From Amaricoccus macauensis (GTDB lineage: Bacteria > Pseudomonadota > Alphaproteobacteria > Rhodobacterales > Rhodobacteraceae): 64,000 bases of DNA. The notes below the pieces were generated by a model. That model ran no database searches. It had not been told where the DNA came from and was given only the letters and a program-made list of their open reading frames with translations. Shown one piece after another: positions 25,423 to 33,102 of this stretch. Position 1 is the first letter of the stretch; each line of letters begins with the position of its first letter. Location of the stretch: positions 186,001-250,000 of the forward strand of contig NZ_JACHFM010000001.1 in NCBI RefSeq assembly GCF_014201905.1. Reading direction: 5' to 3'. Made by a program: the position numbers and the translations under genes.

Positions 25423-26478
25423 ATGGCCAGCCCACGACCCCTGGTCGCGGATAGAACCTATCTGAGGCATTTCTGGCATCCGGTCTGCACGGTTGCCGAA
25501 CTTGACAGAGCCGGGCCATCCGGCACCGGACCGCTTGGCGTCACTCTCCTCGACCAGCCGCTCGTCATCGCAAGGCTCGACGGCAAGTTCGTCGCGATGG
25601 ACGATCGCTGCGCCCACAGGTTCGCCAAGTTGTCGGCCGGAAAGGTCATTGATGGCAAGGTGCTGCAATGTCCCTATCACGGTTGGCAATACAATGACGC
25701 CGGTCGCTGCGTGCGGATGCCTGCCTGCCCGAAGGAAGCCATTCCGGCGAAGGCGCTGACCAGAGCCTATGCCTGCGCGGAACGCTACGGCATCGTCTGG
25801 GTGAGGCTCGATTCCTCCTGGGACTGCACCGAGATCCCCTATTGCGGCGCCTGGGACGACCCCGAGCTCAAGCGTGTGATCGTCGCCGATCCCTACGACT
25901 GGGGCAGCTCCGCCGAACGCCGCTGGGAGAACTTCACCGACTTCTCCCACTTCGCCTATGTCCATCCCGGCACGCTCTATGACCCGGCCTACGCCGAGCC
26001 CGCCATCGTGCCCACCGACCGGGTCGGCGGCGAGCTGCGCTTCTACATGGAGCCGGGCAAGGAAATGCTGGGCTCGTTGCCGCCTGACAGCCCGCTCGGC
26101 TCATTCAACTACCGCACATCCATGCCGTTCGCGATCAACCTCAGCATCCGTCTCTACCGCGACGACAGCCAATTCCTGCTGTGGACCGCGTCGAGCCCGG
26201 TCAGCGAGAACACCTGCCGCAACTTCATGATCATCGCTCACGCGGACCCGGACCTCGACGACGAGGTCCCGCTGAACTTCCAGAAAGTCGTCCTGATGGA
26301 AGACCAGCCGATCATCGAGACCCAGCCGGGACCGCTGTCGCTCGAGGAAATCTCGCTGCCCACCGACAAGATCTCGAACCAGTATCGCAAGTGGCATCGC
26401 GAGCTCTCCGCGGCCGCCGTGAACGGAGCCGACGCGTTCCGCGCCGCGCTGCTGACCGACATTCTCGAAAGCGCGTGA
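25423..26478 (+). CDS. Rieske non-heme iron oxygenase, NdmA/NdmB/HpxD-like
   Basis: The 351-residue alpha-type oxygenase has a Rieske [2Fe-2S] site (Cys63-x-His65, Cys83-x2-His86 in QCPYHGWQY) and a mononuclear iron site in ENFTDFSHFAYVH (Asp173, His176, His181 in the D-x2-H-x4-H pattern). Its start (YLRHFWHPVCTVAELDRA) and KISNQYRKWHREL near the end resemble, from memory, caffeine N-demethylases NdmA/NdmB, and more loosely HpxD of hypoxanthine oxidation. It would hydroxylate an N-methyl group or ring carbon of a purine, using electrons from the reductase at 28581. The ATG at 25423 follows GGAGCGAGCACA. It is the first gene of a five-gene operon. Confidence 0.85.
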   Translation: MASPRPLVADRTYLRHFWHPVCTVAELDRAGPSGTGPLGVTLLDQPLVIARLDGKFVAMDDRCAHRFAKLSAGKVIDGKVLQCPYHGWQYNDAGRCVRMPACPKEAIPAKALTRAYACAERYGIVWVRLDSSWDCTEIPYCGAWDDPELKRVIVADPYDWGSSAERRWENFTDFSHFAYVHPGTLYDPAYAEPAIVPTDRVGGELRFYMEPGKEMLGSLPPDSPLGSFNYRTSMPFAINLSIRLYRDDSQFLLWTASSPVSENTCRNFMIIAHADPDLDDEVPLNFQKVVLMEDQPIIETQPGPLSLEEISLPTDKISNQYRKWHRELSAAAVNGADAFRAALLTDILESA

Positions 26479-26486
26479 CGAGCCTC

Positions 26487-27329
26487 ATGGATGCCCGCAA
26501 CGACAAGGCGGTCTGGAACTGCTGGTATCCGATCGGCTCGCCGATCGACCTGCGCCGGCAGCGACGGACCCGCACCACGCTGCTCGACCGCGACGTTTCG
26601 CTGACGATCCATCAGACCTGGATCGCGGCGGAAAGCGGCGGCCGGCAGCTGCCGACGCTTGAACGGCTCGGCTATGTCTGGACGACGCTGGGCGAGCCGG
26701 CCGGACTGCCGCCTTCGTTGATCGAGTACTATGAAGTCGACCGCCTCGCCATGAACGTATGGTCGACGCCGCTGAAATGCTCGGGCCTGCGCGTCATCGA
26801 CAACGTCATCGACAACGCGCACTACGCCTTCCTGCATCCGGGCATCCTGGGAGATCGGGAGCACCCCGACCTGCCGCCCTACGAGGCGGCGACGGAGGAA
26901 AACGGTGAACTCTGGTCCCGGAGCCACCGCGCCTACCTGCCGATCACCGGTGAGATCGCGGAATACACCTACCGCCTCCCCAATCCGTATTCGGTCGTCC
27001 TCGGCATCCACCGCCCGACCGAAGCCGGCGAGACCCCGCGCTACGACTACCTCGGTGTCTTCTGCCAGCCGACTTCGGAGGAGAGCTTCATCGCTCACAA
27101 GATGCTGGCGTGGATCAGGGAAGACTGGATGGACGAGAAGCGACTCCGCTCGGACCAGCAATGGATCTCGGCACAGGACAAGTACGCGCTCGAGCGCCAC
27201 ACCGACAAGAAGCTGCCGCTCGACGAGGCCACGGAAGCCTCGACCGCTCTCGATCGGGCTTCGCTCGACTATCGCGCGTGGCTGCGGCGCAAGGATGTGC
27301 GGTACGGCGCGTCGCGGAGGGCGGCATGA
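26487..27329 (+). CDS. Rieske-less oxygenase catalytic subunit, NdmC-like
   Basis: The 280-residue protein keeps the flanks of a Rieske fold (NCWYPIGS; LLDRDVSLTI; LERLGYVWTTLGEP) but lacks both cluster-binding loops: there is no C-x-H or C-x2-H pair. The catalytic domain is intact, with SGLRVIDNVIDNAHYAFLH giving Asp109, His112 and His117. This matches NdmC, the N7-demethylase subunit that has no Rieske centre and borrows electrons from a partner. The C-terminal YRAWLRRKDVRYG also resembles it. ATG 26487 or an overlapping GTG at 26475 is the start. It follows directly on the first oxygenase and overlaps the Rieske-only gene by ATGA. Confidence 0.8.
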   Translation: MDARNDKAVWNCWYPIGSPIDLRRQRRTRTTLLDRDVSLTIHQTWIAAESGGRQLPTLERLGYVWTTLGEPAGLPPSLIEYYEVDRLAMNVWSTPLKCSGLRVIDNVIDNAHYAFLHPGILGDREHPDLPPYEAATEENGELWSRSHRAYLPITGEIAEYTYRLPNPYSVVLGIHRPTEAGETPRYDYLGVFCQPTSEESFIAHKMLAWIREDWMDEKRLRSDQQWISAQDKYALERHTDKKLPLDEATEASTALDRASLDYRAWLRRKDVRYGASRRAA

Positions 27330-27937
27330 CGGCGACGGTTGCCATCGGAACGCAGCCCGTTGCGCTGGAGCGTGACGTCCGCGCCGCGAGCCTCGTGCGC
27401 AGCGCCCTCGGCGACATGCCTCTGGTGCTCTGGCGTTGCGACCAGGGCGAGATCCACGTCTGGGAGGACAACTGTCCCCACCGCAGCGTGCGGCTCAGCG
27501 CCGGCCGCAATCTCGGGGACTGTCTCGAGGACATCTATCACGGATGGCGCTTCGGCCGGGACGGTGCCCTGATCTCGATCCACGCCGCGAAGGGCAAGGA
27601 ACTGCCGCGCATCAGCGCGCGCGTTCTCCCGGTCGCGACGGGCTCCGGCCTGGTCTGGGCCGGTGCCGGAAACCAAGCCGTCCCGCCGACGGACTTCGCG
27701 ATCACCGCGGGCGAAGTCGTGATGCGTCCGCTGCCCTTCTCGGTGGGTGCCGCGAGCGTCGCCGCCGCCTGCGCCGGACTGGAAGGGCTGCGCATCCTCG
27801 TCAGCCCCACCGGGCGGACCAGCGCCACCGCCTACGGTTTCGTGCGCCGCCGGCAGGCGGAAAGCGACGCCGACGCGGCCCGGCGCGCCAATGCAACCCT
27901 GTCCGCCGCGCGGCGCAAACTGGAGGCGGCCGCGTGA
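27326..27937 (+). CDS. Free-standing Rieske-domain protein with an altered ligand (NdmD N-half-like)
   Basis: The 203-residue protein is a Rieske domain plus a C-terminal segment ending in a helical, charged tail. The first cluster loop is NCPHRSVRLS (Cys50, His52). The second reads CLEDIYHGWRF: His72 is kept, but the Cys expected two residues before the Tyr-His is Asp69; Cys66 lies three residues earlier. Overall the protein resembles the N-terminal part of NdmD, the caffeine demethylase reductase, including its linker. It may supply the Rieske centre missing from the preceding NdmC-like protein, with an altered or absent cluster. ATG 27326 follows GGAGG and overlaps the previous stop. Confidence 0.78.
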   Translation: MTATVAIGTQPVALERDVRAASLVRSALGDMPLVLWRCDQGEIHVWEDNCPHRSVRLSAGRNLGDCLEDIYHGWRFGRDGALISIHAAKGKELPRISARVLPVATGSGLVWAGAGNQAVPPTDFAITAGEVVMRPLPFSVGAASVAAACAGLEGLRILVSPTGRTSATAYGFVRRRQAESDADAARRANATLSAARRKLEAAA

Positions 27938-28584
27938 TAACGCTCTTCGACTACGCCCTCTCTGGCAACTGCTTCAAGGTGAGGCTGCTGCTCAACTGGC
28001 TTGGTCTCGCCCATGAGGTGAAGCCGGTCGACTTCTATCCGGGGTTCGAGCATCGGTCCGACGCCTTTCTGACGATCAACCCGCTTGGGCAACTCCCGGT
28101 GATCGAGGATGACGGCGAGATCATCCGCGACGCGCAGGCGATCCTCGTCCATCTGGCCGCGCGATACGATCCGCGCGGACACTGGTATCCCCTCGATGAG
28201 CCGCACCGCCTCGGGCCGATCCAGACCTGGCTCGCCTTTGCCGACGCGCTCACGGCGACGATCTCGGCCGCCCGGCAGCACGACGCGATGTTCTTTGACC
28301 TCGACATCGCGAGCGCCCGGGCCGGCGGCCATCGTCTGCTGCGCATTCTCGACGAACATCTCTGGTTCGCCGAGCTGGAGGGCCACGACTGGATTTGCCC
28401 CGGCGACCGTCCCACCGTCGCCGACATCGCCTGCTTCCCCTACGTGGCCCTCTCCGAAGAGGGCGGCATCTCGCAGGCCGACTATCCGGCGGTCCTGCGG
28501 TGGGTCGATCGCTTCACGCGGCTGAAAGGCTTTCAACCAATGGCCGGCATGTTGCCGCTGCCGCTCGCAGGAGCCGCGACATGA
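27934..28584 (+). CDS. Glutathione S-transferase family protein, NdmE-like
   Basis: The 216-residue protein has a thioredoxin-like N-terminal domain (FDYALSGNCFKVRLLLNWLG; INPLGQLPVIEDDGEIIRDA, with the cis-Pro and the glutathione-binding Asp-type region) and an all-helical C-terminal domain containing RPTVADIACFPYVAL. In caffeine-degrading pseudomonads a GST homologue, NdmE, holds NdmC and NdmD together; the neighbours here make the same structural role likely. The start is GTG at 27934, four bases inside the preceding gene, behind TGGAGGCG. It ends by ATGA overlap with the reductase. Confidence 0.85.
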   Translation: MITLFDYALSGNCFKVRLLLNWLGLAHEVKPVDFYPGFEHRSDAFLTINPLGQLPVIEDDGEIIRDAQAILVHLAARYDPRGHWYPLDEPHRLGPIQTWLAFADALTATISAARQHDAMFFDLDIASARAGGHRLLRILDEHLWFAELEGHDWICPGDRPTVADIACFPYVALSEEGGISQADYPAVLRWVDRFTRLKGFQPMAGMLPLPLAGAAT

Positions 28585-29528
28585 CGCGCGAAGTCGTCGT
28601 TGCAGACCTTTGGGACGAAACGCCGGATGTGCGCTGCTTCGAGCTGCGTCCGGTCGAACCCCTGCCGCTGCCGCCGGCCGAACCCGGCGCGCACATCGAC
28701 GTCCATGTGGGGCCGTCGCTCGTTCGCCAGTACTCGCTGTGGAACGGACCGGCGGAAGCCGGCGCCTACTTCATCGGCGTGAAACGCGAACCGCGCTCCC
28801 GCGGCGGCTCCGTGGCGATGCACGGCCTCACCATCGGCAGTCGGCTGACCATCAGTCCACCGCGCAACAACTTCCGCCTCGCGGCGAACGACGCTCCGGC
28901 GCTGCTCCTCGCCGGTGGGATCGGCATCACGCCGCTGCTCGCCATGGCAAGGCACCTCGATGCCAACAAGATGCCGTTCCAGCTGCATCTCTTCAGCCGC
29001 AGCCGCGAGCTCGCGCCATTCGTCTCGACGCTGGCGGGCCTTGCCCACGCGCGCGTCCATTGCGGTGTGCTCCCGCCCACGCTCGACGGCCTGCTCACCG
29101 GCCTTCTGGCGGCCCATAGCCGGCAGACCCACGTCTACATCTGCGGACCCGCTCCGTTCATGGAACTCGCCGCCCGACTCGCTGCCGGGCAGGACTTGCC
29201 GCCGGACAATGTCCACCTGGAATACTTCGCAGCGGAGCAGCCGGCGCTTGACGCCTCAGCATTGAGTTTCGATGTCGAGGCCCGACAATCCGGGATCACC
29301 GTCACTGTCGCGCCGCATCAGACGATCGCCCAGGCCCTGATCGATGCCGGGGTCGATCTTCTCACATCATGCGAACAGGGCGTGTGCGGAACCTGTGCCA
29401 CCGCGGTTCTGGAAGGCGAGCCCGATCACCGCGACCAGTATCTCAATCGCATGGAACATGCTTCCGGCAAGATCATGACGCCGTGCGTATCGCGCTGCAA
29501 GGGCGCCCGCCTGGTGCTCGATATCTGA
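28581..29528 (+). CDS. Oxygenase reductase (FMN, NADH, plant-type [2Fe-2S]), NdmD C-half-like
   Basis: The 315-residue protein has the phthalate-dioxygenase-reductase order: flavin-binding RQYSLWNG near residue 51, VKREPRSRGGS, nucleotide-binding LLLAGGIGITP near 110, and a C-terminal ferredoxin domain with CEQGVCGTC (Cys264, 269, 272) and a final Cys near 303 in MTPCVSRCKG. It passes electrons from NADH to the Rieske centres. Compared with NdmD it lacks the N-terminal Rieske domain, which is encoded two genes upstream. ATGA overlap with the GST gene shows tight coupling. The operon ends here, facing the LysR gene. Confidence 0.92.
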   Translation: MTREVVVADLWDETPDVRCFELRPVEPLPLPPAEPGAHIDVHVGPSLVRQYSLWNGPAEAGAYFIGVKREPRSRGGSVAMHGLTIGSRLTISPPRNNFRLAANDAPALLLAGGIGITPLLAMARHLDANKMPFQLHLFSRSRELAPFVSTLAGLAHARVHCGVLPPTLDGLLTGLLAAHSRQTHVYICGPAPFMELAARLAAGQDLPPDNVHLEYFAAEQPALDASALSFDVEARQSGITVTVAPHQTIAQALIDAGVDLLTSCEQGVCGTCATAVLEGEPDHRDQYLNRMEHASGKIMTPCVSRCKGARLVLDI

Positions 29529-29549
29529 CCCGATCGGGCGCGCGGGCTC

Positions 29550-30500
29550 TCATGCCTCCTGTGCGAGCCTGGGCCTGATCAGCGAGTAGCCCGGATCACG
29601 GATGAAGTCGTCGAAGCGCTGGCAGAGCGTGTCGACGAACTTCATGATCCGCGGATTGCGGTGCCGCTGCGCCGGGTAGATCGCATAGGCATGCGTCGTC
29701 TCTGACCGCCACTCGGGAAGAACCGGAACCAGCGCGCCGAGCTCCAGTTCGTGCTGGACAAAGAAGTCCGGAAGATAGCCCAGCGCGGACCCCTGAACGA
29801 CGAACGTCTTGCCCATCCAGTACTCATTGACATTGAACTTCGCGTGAGGCCGTGCCTCGACCGCACGGGACGCCTGGCGCAGCGTCCACTTCTCCGGCGT
29901 GCCGTTTCTCGAATAGATGACCCCGCTCAGGCCATCCACGTCCTCGATCCTGGCGGGGACGCCGTGCCGGCGCAGGAAGACCGGGCTGGCGTAGAGACCG
30001 TAGGACACGCTTCCCAGCTTGCGTCTGAGCAGGCTTGAATCGGATGGCTCACCGATGAAGATCAGGCAGTCATAGTCGATCTGACCGGTGAGTATCTGGT
30101 CTGTGGAGTAAAGCTGCAGATCAAAGTCGATCTCCGGGTTCTCGGCAGAAAAGTGGAGCGCCGCCGCACCAAGCATCAGCGTCCCGAACTCGGCGCTGGA
30201 AGCAACCCGGATGCGGCCCCGAATGGTGGAGTGGGCGCGCTGCGCGGCGCTGACCGCGGTCTCGCAACTGTCGAAGATCGCGCCGCAGTTCTCCAGGAAC
30301 TCCTTGCCCGCATCCGTCAGCTCGAGGCCCCGCGCCTTGCGGACGAACAGCTCGACCTTCAGCGCGTCCTCGAGCCGCCGCAGATAGAGGCTGAGCGTGG
30401 CCTTGGGCACATTGTAGATGGCCGCGGCATTGGAAATGCTGCCGGCCCGCGCGATCTGCTGGAACGCGTTGATGTCGCCAAGCTCGTATGGGTAGCTCAT
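29550..30500 (-). CDS. LysR family transcriptional regulator
   Basis: The 316-residue protein has an N-terminal winged helix (FQQIARAGSISNAAAIYNVPKATLSLYLRRLED; LFVRKARGLELTDAG) and a two-lobed periplasmic-binding-protein-like effector domain. It is convergent with the oxygenase operon and divergent from the purine permease, so it probably controls one or both in response to a purine. The role resembles HpxR in hypoxanthine clusters, but this is inferred from position. The ATG at 30500 was chosen over long upstream extensions because it begins the helix-turn-helix domain correctly. Confidence 0.92.
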   Translation of the reverse strand: MSYPYELGDINAFQQIARAGSISNAAAIYNVPKATLSLYLRRLEDALKVELFVRKARGLELTDAGKEFLENCGAIFDSCETAVSAAQRAHSTIRGRIRVASSAEFGTLMLGAAALHFSAENPEIDFDLQLYSTDQILTGQIDYDCLIFIGEPSDSSLLRRKLGSVSYGLYASPVFLRRHGVPARIEDVDGLSGVIYSRNGTPEKWTLRQASRAVEARPHAKFNVNEYWMGKTFVVQGSALGYLPDFFVQHELELGALVPVLPEWRSETTHAYAIYPAQRHRNPRIMKFVDTLCQRFDDFIRDPGYSLIRPRLAQEA

Positions 30501-30514
30501 CGAAACCCGACCCT

Positions 30515-30538
30515 GTCCGTTCAGAATTCTGGACGGAC
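30515..30538. promoter_or_regulatory. 24-bp interrupted palindrome upstream of lysR
   Basis: GTCCG-N2-CAGAATTCTG-N2-CGGAC is symmetrical over 24 bp, ending 15 bases before the LysR start codon on the other strand. It is the best operator candidate in the gap between LysR and the permease, perhaps for autoregulation. Confidence 0.5.
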
Positions 30539-30895
30539 GATCCAATTTAGCTGCCTGTTCAAGAATCTTAGCCCCGCATAGAGTTCCTGACAACAAAGGA
30601 TCCGAGAACGGACCTGGGGGGACAAGAACATAGCACGGTCGCTGGACAGGCGAAGCCTGGCGCGCGTTTCGACGTGGGCCCGGGCGCGCAGTTTGCCATA
30701 CGTTTCCGCCGTAGCCGGCCGGCCGCCTTGTCATGGGGCCGCGAAGCGCCGCGGTCACATTCCGATCGTTCCCCCTTGCGTTCGTCGGGTCCACGAGGCC
30801 GCACGAGGCCGCACGCATGACCAGACAGCGGAAGCTCACGGGCGGCGTCCGCTGAGGCCCTTTCGGCAATACCAGACATCCGCCCCACCCCCCCC
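30539..30895. other. Promoter gap between lysR and the purine permease
   Basis: These 357 bases separate divergent genes. The left third is AT-richer and holds the short symmetrical AAGAATCTT near 30563; the rest is GC-rich. No open frame is convincing. The promoters of both genes should lie here. Confidence 0.45.
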
Positions 30896-32833
30896 ATGAG
30901 ACACCAGATGACCATGACAACAGCCTCCCCGACGCCGGTTCGCGCGCATCCAGTCGACGAAATTCTGCCGGTATCCCAGCTCGCCACCTACGGCCTCCAG
31001 CATGTTCTGGCCTTCTATGCCGGGGCGATCCTCACGCCGATCATTCTCGCAGGAGCCCTCGGCCTCACGAACGAGCAGTTGATCCATCTCATCAACGCTG
31101 ACTTGTTCACATGCGGCATCGCCACGCTGCTGCAGTCGGTAGGCATCGGCCGGATCGGCGTGCGGCTGCCGCTCCTGCAAGGCGTTACCATCACCGCGGT
31201 CGGGCCGATGGTCGCCATCGGCCTCGACGCGGGCGGCGGTGTCGACGGCCTGCTCGCAATCTACGGCTCGGTGATCGTCGCTGGCGTGTTCACCTTTGTC
31301 ATGGCCTCCTACGTCAAGCCGCTGATGCGCTTCTTCCCGCCCGTCGTGGTCGGCTCGGTCATCCTGATCATAGGCATCGGCCTGCTGCCGGTTGCTGCCA
31401 ACTACATCGTCATGGGCAGTGGCCTCAACGCCATGCAGAACCCCGTCCTGCTGAAGAACGTGATGTACGGACTGAGCGTGCTCGCGCTCATCGTCGCCAT
31501 CCAGCGCTTCTTCTCGGGCTTCATGCAGACGATTGCCGTGCTGGTCGGGCTCGTGGTCGGCACCGTGGTCGCCTGGGCGCTCGGTGACGCGCATTTCGGC
31601 GAGGTCTCGACCGCGCCATGGGTCGGCTACACCACGCCCTTCTACTTCGGATGGCCGACCTTCGGTCTGACCGCCATTCTGTCGATGCTGGTGGTGATGG
31701 TCATCACCATGATCGAGACCGCCGGTGACGTCTATGCCACCGGCGAAATCGTCAAGAAACGCATCCGCAACGAGGATATCGCCCGCGCCATTCGTGCTGA
31801 CGGTCTGGCGACGTTCATCGGCGGCATCCTCAACGCCTTCCCCTACACCTGCTTCGCCCAGAACGTCGGACTGGTCCGGCTGACCCAGATCCGGAGCCGA
31901 TGGGTCGTGGCGGCGGCGGGCGTCATCATGATCCTGCTCGGCTCGTTGCCGAAAGTGGCGGCGATCGTGGCCGGCATTCCGGCTCCCGTCCTCGGCGGGG
32001 CTGCTCTCGCCATGTTCGGTGCCGTCGCCGCCGTCGGCGTGCAGACGCTCGGAAAGGTCGATTTCAACAACCAGAACAATGTCGTCGTCGTCTCGATCAG
32101 CGTCGGCCTTGCAATGCTGGTGACCGCGCAGCCCTTCATCGGCGACGCTTTCCCGGAATGGGCGCGCATCGTCCTCGGCAGCGGCATCATCCTCGGCGCC
32201 TTGTCGGCAATCCTGCTCAACATGCTCTTCAACTCGTTCGGCTCCGGCACCGCGGCGGTGGCGGGCCGGCCCGGCGATCACCTTGTCACCATCGCCGACG
32301 TCAACCGGATGAACGAGGCCGAGTTCTGCATGACCTTCGGCGGGCTCGTGGAGAATACCCCATGGGTCATCGAGCGTGCCTTCCGGATGCGGCCCTTTGC
32401 CGACACTCTGGAGCTGCGCTCGGCCTTCCAGAACGCGCTCCTCGCCGGAACCTCCGAAGAACATCACCAGTTGCTCAACTCCTTCGCCGATCTCGGCACG
32501 GACGCCGATGCCGAGACCGCCTATCTCTTCGACCATGCGAACGCCGGTATCGACGAGCTCGACGCCGACGAGCATGACGCAGTGCGCCACCTGGCGAAGG
32601 CCTATCGCGACCACTTCGGCTTCCCGCTGATCGTTTCGGCCGGGGACGTCGAGCGCTACGAACGGGTCGTGTCGAGCGGGCGTGCGCGGCTGTCGAACAC
32701 ACCCGCGGTCGAACGCTCCACCGCGCTGGTGGAGATCGCGCGCATCGCCAACCATCGCTTCGACCGGCTGGTCGCCAACGCCAACCCGCACGCAAGTGCG
32801 TTTGTGCCGACCTTCATGCCCCAGCCTGCCTGA
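30896..32833 (+). CDS. NAT/NCS2 purine permease fused to an OHCU-decarboxylase-like domain
   Basis: Residues 1 to about 460 form a nucleobase-ascorbate transporter with QHVLAFYAGAILTPIILAGAL near the start and the NAT signature QNVGLVRLT beginning at 322, the type seen in urate/xanthine transporters. Residues about 470-640 match 2-oxo-4-hydroxy-4-carboxy-5-ureidoimidazoline decarboxylase (UraD), with NTPWVIERAF, FGFPLIVSAG and EIARIANHRFDRLV. In UraD the catalytic His sits in HPDL; here that place reads FADL (Phe530). The catalytic Glu of the following EQ pair is Asp546-His. The domain may therefore be inactive and serve binding or control. ATG 30896 or 30908 is the start. Confidence 0.85.
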   Translation: MRHQMTMTTASPTPVRAHPVDEILPVSQLATYGLQHVLAFYAGAILTPIILAGALGLTNEQLIHLINADLFTCGIATLLQSVGIGRIGVRLPLLQGVTITAVGPMVAIGLDAGGGVDGLLAIYGSVIVAGVFTFVMASYVKPLMRFFPPVVVGSVILIIGIGLLPVAANYIVMGSGLNAMQNPVLLKNVMYGLSVLALIVAIQRFFSGFMQTIAVLVGLVVGTVVAWALGDAHFGEVSTAPWVGYTTPFYFGWPTFGLTAILSMLVVMVITMIETAGDVYATGEIVKKRIRNEDIARAIRADGLATFIGGILNAFPYTCFAQNVGLVRLTQIRSRWVVAAAGVIMILLGSLPKVAAIVAGIPAPVLGGAALAMFGAVAAVGVQTLGKVDFNNQNNVVVVSISVGLAMLVTAQPFIGDAFPEWARIVLGSGIILGALSAILLNMLFNSFGSGTAAVAGRPGDHLVTIADVNRMNEAEFCMTFGGLVENTPWVIERAFRMRPFADTLELRSAFQNALLAGTSEEHHQLLNSFADLGTDADAETAYLFDHANAGIDELDADEHDAVRHLAKAYRDHFGFPLIVSAGDVERYERVVSSGRARLSNTPAVERSTALVEIARIANHRFDRLVANANPHASAFVPTFMPQPA

Positions 32834-32844
32834 GCGAAACGGGC

Positions 32845-32873
32845 TCCTGGGCGGCGGCGGGCGCCGCCCAGGA
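32845..32873. terminator. Bidirectional hairpin between convergent genes
   Basis: TCCTGGGCGGCG (32845-32856) and CGCCGCCCAGGA (32862-32873) form a perfect 12-bp stem with a five-base loop, between the stop of the permease fusion and the stop of the DUF1127 gene. There is no T-run on either side. Confidence 0.65.
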
Positions 32874-32880
32874 CGGAGCG

Positions 32881-33069
32881 TCAGGGGCGCCGACGCGGTG
32901 GCCGCGCTGCAGCGAGGCCGATATCGCGGAGCAGGCGGTCATCGAGCCGGGCAAAGGCGCGGGCGTCGCGATGGCGGGCATCGACGGCCACCAGCCATCG
33001 CACGAGCGCGGCAAGCCCCGTGCGGCGGGGGAGCCGGGGGCCGGTGGTCAGGGTTCGCGACAGGATCAT
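32881..33069 (-). CDS. DUF1127 small protein
   Basis: The 62-residue Arg-rich protein ends with the DUF1127 (YjiS-like) core RHRDARAFARLDDRLLRDIGL. Short DUF1127 proteins in alphaproteobacteria bind RNA or affect phosphate and carbon metabolism; the role of this one is unknown. The ATG at 33069 follows GGAGGCATCCC. It lies 33 bases after the ArsR-like gene, probably in the same transcript. Confidence 0.85.
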   Translation of the reverse strand: MILSRTLTTGPRLPRRTGLAALVRWLVAVDARHRDARAFARLDDRLLRDIGLAAARPPRRRP

Positions 33070-33102
33070 GGGATGCCTCCGTCTCTCGGGATGGAGGCGA
33101 GC

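Noticed and set aside
26475-26487. GTG at 26475 as start of the NdmC-like gene
   Set aside because: Possible by stop-start overlap, but ATG 26487 was kept as the more usual codon; the difference is four residues.
30836-32791. A 651-codon minus-strand frame opposite the permease fusion
   Set aside because: Low-complexity His/Asp/Arg translation, fully antisense to a well-supported gene.
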